NCBI GenBank assembly: GCA_964511405.1
Contig: CAZEFK010000112.1
Location: 1 to 24,631, forward strand
Direction of reading: 5' to 3'
Length of the DNA: 24,631 nucleotides
DNA from: CAZEFK01 sp964511405
Lineage (GTDB): Bacteria > Pseudomonadota > Alphaproteobacteria > Elsterales > Elsteraceae
How positions within the stretch are numbered: the first letter of the stretch is position 1; every line of letters starts with the position of its first letter. The notes below the pieces were generated by a model. That model searched no databases. It saw only the letters and a program-made list of their open reading frames with translations, and had not been told where the DNA came from. Below are positions 21,391 through 24,631 of the stretch, in pieces. The position numbers and the translations under genes are program-made.

Positions 21391-22257
21391 CTATCGGATC
21401 AGCCGCCGGAACAGGGTCGAGTGATCGCGGTCGCCCTGGCCGCCGGCCTCCATCTCCTTGAAGAAGCCCAGCGTCTGGGCGGCGTTCGGCAGCGCCAGCC
21501 CGGTGCGCTCGGCCTCGCCGAGGGCAATGTCCAGGTCCTTGCGGTGCAGGCGCACCCGGAAGCCCGGATCGAACTTGCGGTCGATCATGCGCTTGCCGTG
21601 GACCTCCAGCACCTTCGAGCCGGCGAAGCCGCCGCCGATCGCCGCGCGCACGGTGTCGGCCGACAGCCCCAGCCGCTCGGCCAGCGCCAGGCCCTCGGCC
21701 ACGGCCTGGATGTTGAGCGCCACGATCACCTGGTTGACGGCCTTGCACGCCTGGCCGTCGCCGGGATTCGGGCCGACATGCGTGATGGTCTTGCCCATCC
21801 GCTGGAACAGCGGCTGCGCCCGCGCCACGGCCGCAGGATCGCCGCCGATCATGATCGCGAGGGTCGCCTGCTCGGCGCCGACCTGGCCGCCCGATACCGG
21901 TGCGTCCAGATAGGCCGCCCCCTTGGCCGCGACGCGCGCGGCGAAGTCGCGGGTGGCGCTGGGCGAGATGGTGCTCATGTCGATGACCAGGCTGCCCGGC
22001 TTCAGGCCCTCGGCGACGCCCTTGGGGCCGAACAGCACTTCTTCGACCTGCGGTGTGTCGGGCAGCATCAGGATCACGACCGGTGCCGCCGCGGCGACCG
22101 CCGCCGGGGTGTCGACGACCGTGGCGCCATCGGCCAGGTCGGCAGGCGGCGCCTTGTGGTGGGTCGACAGCACCAGCGCGTGGCCAGCCTGCTTGAGATG
22201 GCCCGCCATCGGCCGCCCCATGATGCCGAGCCCGATGAAACCGACCGCGTCCGCCAT
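21391..22257 (-). CDS. 2-hydroxy-3-oxopropionate (tartronate semialdehyde) reductase-like dehydrogenase
   Basis: Beta-hydroxyacid dehydrogenase of 288 residues, likely reducing tartronate semialdehyde to glycerate (GarR/GlxR type). It has GFIGLGIMGRPMAGH (6-20) for NAD(P) binding, DAPVSGGQVGAEQATL (118-133), and catalytic Lys172 in GDGQACKAVNQVIVALN. The C-terminal SKVLEVHGKRMIDRKFDPGF and VRLHRKDLDIAL segments are characteristic of tartronate semialdehyde reductases and absent from the paralogous mmsB at 9694-10602. A strong GAGGAGGGGAG lies just upstream of ATG 22257, and a TATAGA box is at 22301-22296 with no clear -35. The pathway (glyoxylate, hexarate or hydroxypyruvate) cannot be fixed because no neighbour supplies the substrate. 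Confidence 0.88.
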   Translation of the reverse strand: MADAVGFIGLGIMGRPMAGHLKQAGHALVLSTHHKAPPADLADGATVVDTPAAVAAAAPVVILMLPDTPQVEEVLFGPKGVAEGLKPGSLVIDMSTISPSATRDFAARVAAKGAAYLDAPVSGGQVGAEQATLAIMIGGDPAAVARAQPLFQRMGKTITHVGPNPGDGQACKAVNQVIVALNIQAVAEGLALAERLGLSADTVRAAIGGGFAGSKVLEVHGKRMIDRKFDPGFRVRLHRKDLDIALGEAERTGLALPNAAQTLGFFKEMEAGGQGDRDHSTLFRRLIR

Positions 22258-22392
22258 GGCACTCCCCTCCTCGCGTGATCCGCGTTGCGGGCGTCTCTAT
22301 AGACCCGCCCGGTCGCCAGCGTCGATCGTCCTTTGACCTTGCCATTGTGGGAAGGGCCGCGCCGGCCTGACCGCACCCGGCCCGAGGGTCGC
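22258..22392. other. Intergenic region upstream of the reductase gene
   Basis: Holds the reductase's ribosome-binding site and a minus-strand TATAGA (-10-like, 22296-22301). A GC-rich inverted repeat, GGGCCG (22354-22359) with CGGCCC (22378-22383), has an 18-nt loop and might end the AMP nucleosidase transcript. No LacI-type palindromic operator was identified by eye. Confidence 0.35.
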
Positions 22393-23856
22393 CTACCGGA
22401 ACCCGGGCTCGTCGAAGCTGCGCAGCTTGCGGCTGTGCAGCTGGGCTTCGTCGTCGCGCAGCATCCGCAGCGCCTCGATCCCGATCTGCAGATGCTGGCT
22501 GACGCGCTCGCGATAGAGCGCATTGGTCATGCCGCGCAGCTTGATCTCGCCGTGCAGTGGCTTGTCCGACACGCACAGCAGCGTGCCGTAGGGGACCCGG
22601 AAGCGGAAGCCGTTGGCGGCGATGGTGCCGCTCTCCATGTCCACGGCGATCGCCCGGCTCTGGTTGAGCTGCTCGTAGAGCTCGGCGTAGCGCAGCTCCC
22701 AGTTGCGATTGTCGGTGGTGAAGACCGTCCCGGTGCGCATGCGGGTCTTGAGGTCGCGGCCGTCGAGGCCGGTGACCTTGGCCACCGCCCGCTGCAGCGC
22801 GACCTGGACCTCGGCGATCGGCGGCACCGGGACAAAGGCCGGCAGGTCGCGGTCCAGCACGTGGTCGCCGCGGACATAGCCGTGGGCCAGGACATAGTCG
22901 CCTAGGAACTGGCTGCGCCGAAGACCGGCGCAATGGCCGACCATGACCCAGCATTCCGGCCGCAGCACGGCCAAGTGATCGGTGATGGTCTTGGCGTTCG
23001 ACGGCCCGACTCCGATGTCGACCAGGGTCAATCCCTTGCGGTCGGGGCGGACCAGATGATAGGCGGGCATTTGCGGCGGGTAGCTCAGCGTGCGCGGCGC
23101 CGGCGGATGCAGGCTGCACCGCCGATTGACCGTCATCTGGTCGCCGGGCTCGACAAAGGCCTGGTATTCGTCGCTCTCGTCCAGTGTCCGCTGGGCGTAC
23201 AGGCGAAATTCGTCGACATAGCGCTGATAATTGGTCAGCAGGACGAAGCGCTGGAAAAAGGCCGGCGACGTCGCCGTATAGTGCCCCAGGCGGTGCAACG
23301 AGTAGTCCACCCGTTCGGCCGGGAACAATGCCAGCGGCCGCGGTTCCGTCGAATGATCGGTGCCGTTGGCGATGGCGTCATCGGTGGCCGCCAGGTCGGG
23401 CAGCGCGAAGAAGGACTGGATCTCATGGAGTCGGTCCTCGGTCAGCCCGGCCGTCGCGTCCTCCACGGCGAACGGCAGCGGGATCCGCCGCCGGCTGGCC
23501 CCCACCACCACCGGAACTTTGTGGTGGTCGATGAGATGCGCGATCTGGCTGCGGTAGAAGCCGCCGAACAGGTCGGGCCGGGTCAGGGTGGTGCCGTAGA
23601 CCCCGGCCTCCTGGACCATGCCGTAGGACAGGACGGCATCGATATGCAGGTCGCCGAAGCCGACCGCGATGCCCAGATACGGATAGGTGTCCTCGAAGTC
23701 CGGCACCGATCCGGCACCGGCCTGCAGGGCCTGGAAGGCGTTGCGGATCCCGGCGACCGACCGGTCGTAGAGCGCCTGGATCCGGGCCACGGCGGCGTCG
23801 GCGTCGCTGAAGGCTTCGAGCTGGCGCGACCACGGGTGGAGTTCGACAGGATCCAC
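22393..23856 (-). CDS. amn: AMP nucleosidase
   Basis: Hydrolyses AMP to adenine and ribose 5-phosphate, trimming the AMP pool when energy charge falls. The 487 residues match the family's length of about 480. The N-terminal regulatory domain (about 1-170) contains FEDTYPYLGIAVGFGDLH; the C-terminal catalytic domain has VDIGVGPSNAKTITDHL (phosphate/ribose binding), FTTDNRNWELRYAELYEQLN, AIAVDMESGTIAANGFRFRV (Met-Glu pair that contacts ribose) and LCVSDKPLHGEIK (Asp that activates the purine). The start is GTG at 23856; the frame stays open further upstream, so a somewhat earlier start is not excluded. The gene order gives no further hint of regulation. Confidence 0.96.
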   Translation of the reverse strand: MDPVELHPWSRQLEAFSDADAAVARIQALYDRSVAGIRNAFQALQAGAGSVPDFEDTYPYLGIAVGFGDLHIDAVLSYGMVQEAGVYGTTLTRPDLFGGFYRSQIAHLIDHHKVPVVVGASRRRIPLPFAVEDATAGLTEDRLHEIQSFFALPDLAATDDAIANGTDHSTEPRPLALFPAERVDYSLHRLGHYTATSPAFFQRFVLLTNYQRYVDEFRLYAQRTLDESDEYQAFVEPGDQMTVNRRCSLHPPAPRTLSYPPQMPAYHLVRPDRKGLTLVDIGVGPSNAKTITDHLAVLRPECWVMVGHCAGLRRSQFLGDYVLAHGYVRGDHVLDRDLPAFVPVPPIAEVQVALQRAVAKVTGLDGRDLKTRMRTGTVFTTDNRNWELRYAELYEQLNQSRAIAVDMESGTIAANGFRFRVPYGTLLCVSDKPLHGEIKLRGMTNALYRERVSQHLQIGIEALRMLRDDEAQLHSRKLRSFDEPGFR

Positions 23857-23919
23857 GGGATCACCCGACTGCGCCGGCGCGGCTGCCGGTCCGCCGGCAG
23901 CCCGTCACGCCAGCGCCCC

Positions 23920-24631
23920 TCACAGCGTCGAGCGCTTGCGCCGAACCTCGACGGTCACGACCTTGCGCGTGCCGCGCATGGCCACGCCCAAGCCGGCCAG
24001 CTCGGTCGTGGCGTTGGTCGCGGCCAGCGGCCGAAGCTGAGTCACCGTGTCGCCGCCCGGCCCATGGACGACCATCGCCTCGATCTCTTGGCCCTTGAAC
24101 AGCGCGCCCAGGCCGCTGCTCTGCGTGACCTCCGGGCCGAACGACAGGTCGAACGACGATCCGCGCACCCGGATGGCGCCGTTGCGGGTGCGCGGATCGA
24201 ACCAGCGCACGGTGCCGCGCACCGACTCCGTGACCGGCCGCGCGGGCTGGATCGTGGGTTCCGGCGGCTTCTTCACGGCCGTCTTGCGCAGCAGCTCGGG
24301 GGCCGGCAGATCGGCCGCGGGCGCCGGCTCCGGCGTCTCGGCGGCCGGCCGCTTCAGCCGCAGCACCGGGCTGCGCGCCAAGCGCTCCATGGTCGTGTCG
24401 CCATCGATCGGATGCTTGCGCGGCCGTCCCCGCCGCCGTGGCGGAATGATCTCGATCGCCGGCTGGGCCGCAGCCGGCTCCGGCTCCGCGGTCGCCACCA
24501 TAGGAGCGGCCACCTCGAGCTCGACGACCGGTTCCGCCGCCGACGGTGCCGGCGTGGGCAACGCCGCCGCGCGCCGACGCCCGGCCCGCTTGGCCCGGGG
24601 CGCCGGGGCCTCGGCGGCCGGCGGCGGGGCG
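23920..24631 (-). CDS. AT-hook protein with divergent cold-shock-like domain (5' end beyond right edge)
   Basis: A frame without stops runs from the right edge to the TGA at 23922-23920, giving 236 visible residues; a TTG at 24561 is an arbitrary inner start, since the upstream residues (PPPAAEAPAPRAKRAGRRR) have the same Ala/Pro/basic character. Numbering from 24561, residues 1-110 are low-complexity Ala/Pro/Glu with an AT-hook-like RRRGRPRKHP at 42-51 (24438-24409). Residues 113-180 align by eye with a cold-shock domain: RGTVRWFDPRTRNGAIRV for GTVKWFN..KGFGFI and SGLGALFKGQEIEAMV for the later strands. The RNP1 and RNP2 aromatic residues are lost (NGAIRV, DLSFGPEV). The basic C-terminus RGTRKVVTVEVRRKR recalls a segment near the N-terminus of alphaproteobacterial IF2. 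A nucleic-acid-binding role is likely; the exact function is unknown. Confidence 0.72.
   Translation of the reverse strand, partial: APPPAAEAPAPRAKRAGRRRAAALPTPAPSAAEPVVELEVAAPMVATAEPEPAAAQPAIEIIPPRRRGRPRKHPIDGDTTMERLARSPVLRLKRPAAETPEPAPAADLPAPELLRKTAVKKPPEPTIQPARPVTESVRGTVRWFDPRTRNGAIRVRGSSFDLSFGPEVTQSSGLGALFKGQEIEAMVVHGPGGDTVTQLRPLAATNATTELAGLGVAMRGTRKVVTVEVRRKRSTL

Noticed and set aside
9694..22257. Recent duplication of the two beta-hydroxyacid dehydrogenase genes (9694-10602 and 21391-22257)
   Set aside because: They share only family-level motifs and have different C-terminal signatures (3-hydroxyisobutyrate versus tartronate semialdehyde type), so they are old paralogues.
22354..22383. 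Intrinsic terminator for amn
   Set aside because: The 6-bp GC stem has an 18-nt loop and only two T residues after it; too weak to call, although noted under the intergenic region.
1..24631. CRISPR arrays, tRNA or rRNA genes, insertion sequences, phage genes, toxin-antitoxin or defence systems
   Set aside because: No regularly spaced repeats, cloverleaf-like segments, transposase/integrase motifs or typical defence proteins were found in either strand; intergenic space is scarce and accounted for.

Overview
The window is GC-rich, densely packed chromosomal DNA from an alphaproteobacterium, most likely a Rhodospirillales-like lineage. The evidence is a MucR/Ros-family regulator, an LdtR-like MarR protein, a DUF6898-like small protein, an R. 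rubrum-type proton pyrophosphatase, an Mg-type HemB and an alphaproteobacterial MotA/MotB pair. No rRNA, tRNA, CRISPR array, insertion sequence, prophage or clear horizontal-transfer island was seen. Nearly everything is core metabolism, motility and regulation.

Left block (1-7640, all minus strand, so read right to left): a promoter near 7612-7639 precedes rpiB, nrdR, ribD, ribE, ribBX, nusB, thiL and a small membrane-anchored protein of unknown function. These genes are separated by a few bases or overlap. hppA (proton-pumping pyrophosphatase, cut by the left edge) follows after a 366-bp gap that holds an inverted pair of REP-like hairpins. The cluster links riboflavin synthesis, thiamine diphosphate formation, rRNA antitermination and ribonucleotide reductase control. 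ribH and glyA, which commonly sit in this alphaproteobacterial cluster, are absent. The second half of RibBX has lost the zinc-binding cysteines of GTP cyclohydrolase II.

Middle (7740-12860): mucR faces a tiny DUF6898-like gene tail to tail with no spacing. A secreted cysteine-containing protein, followed by tandem hairpins, and an LdtR-like MarR regulator come next. Then a valine-catabolic operon reads leftwards from a very good promoter (TTGACA-N16-TATAGT): isobutyryl-CoA dehydrogenase, 3-hydroxyisobutyryl-CoA hydrolase, 3-hydroxyisobutyrate dehydrogenase.

Right (12880-24631): hemB (plus) overlaps a convergent alpha/beta hydrolase. A divergent penicillin-acylase-family Ntn hydrolase is followed by motA-motB, bpt (N-end-rule leucyltransferase) and a LacI-family regulator, all plus strand. 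On the minus strand are a tartronate-semialdehyde-reductase-like dehydrogenase, AMP nucleosidase, and at the right edge the 3' part of a gene for a basic Ala/Pro-rich protein with an AT-hook and a divergent cold-shock-like domain. That last protein is the least conventional item in the window. No multi-gene undescribed system could be supported.
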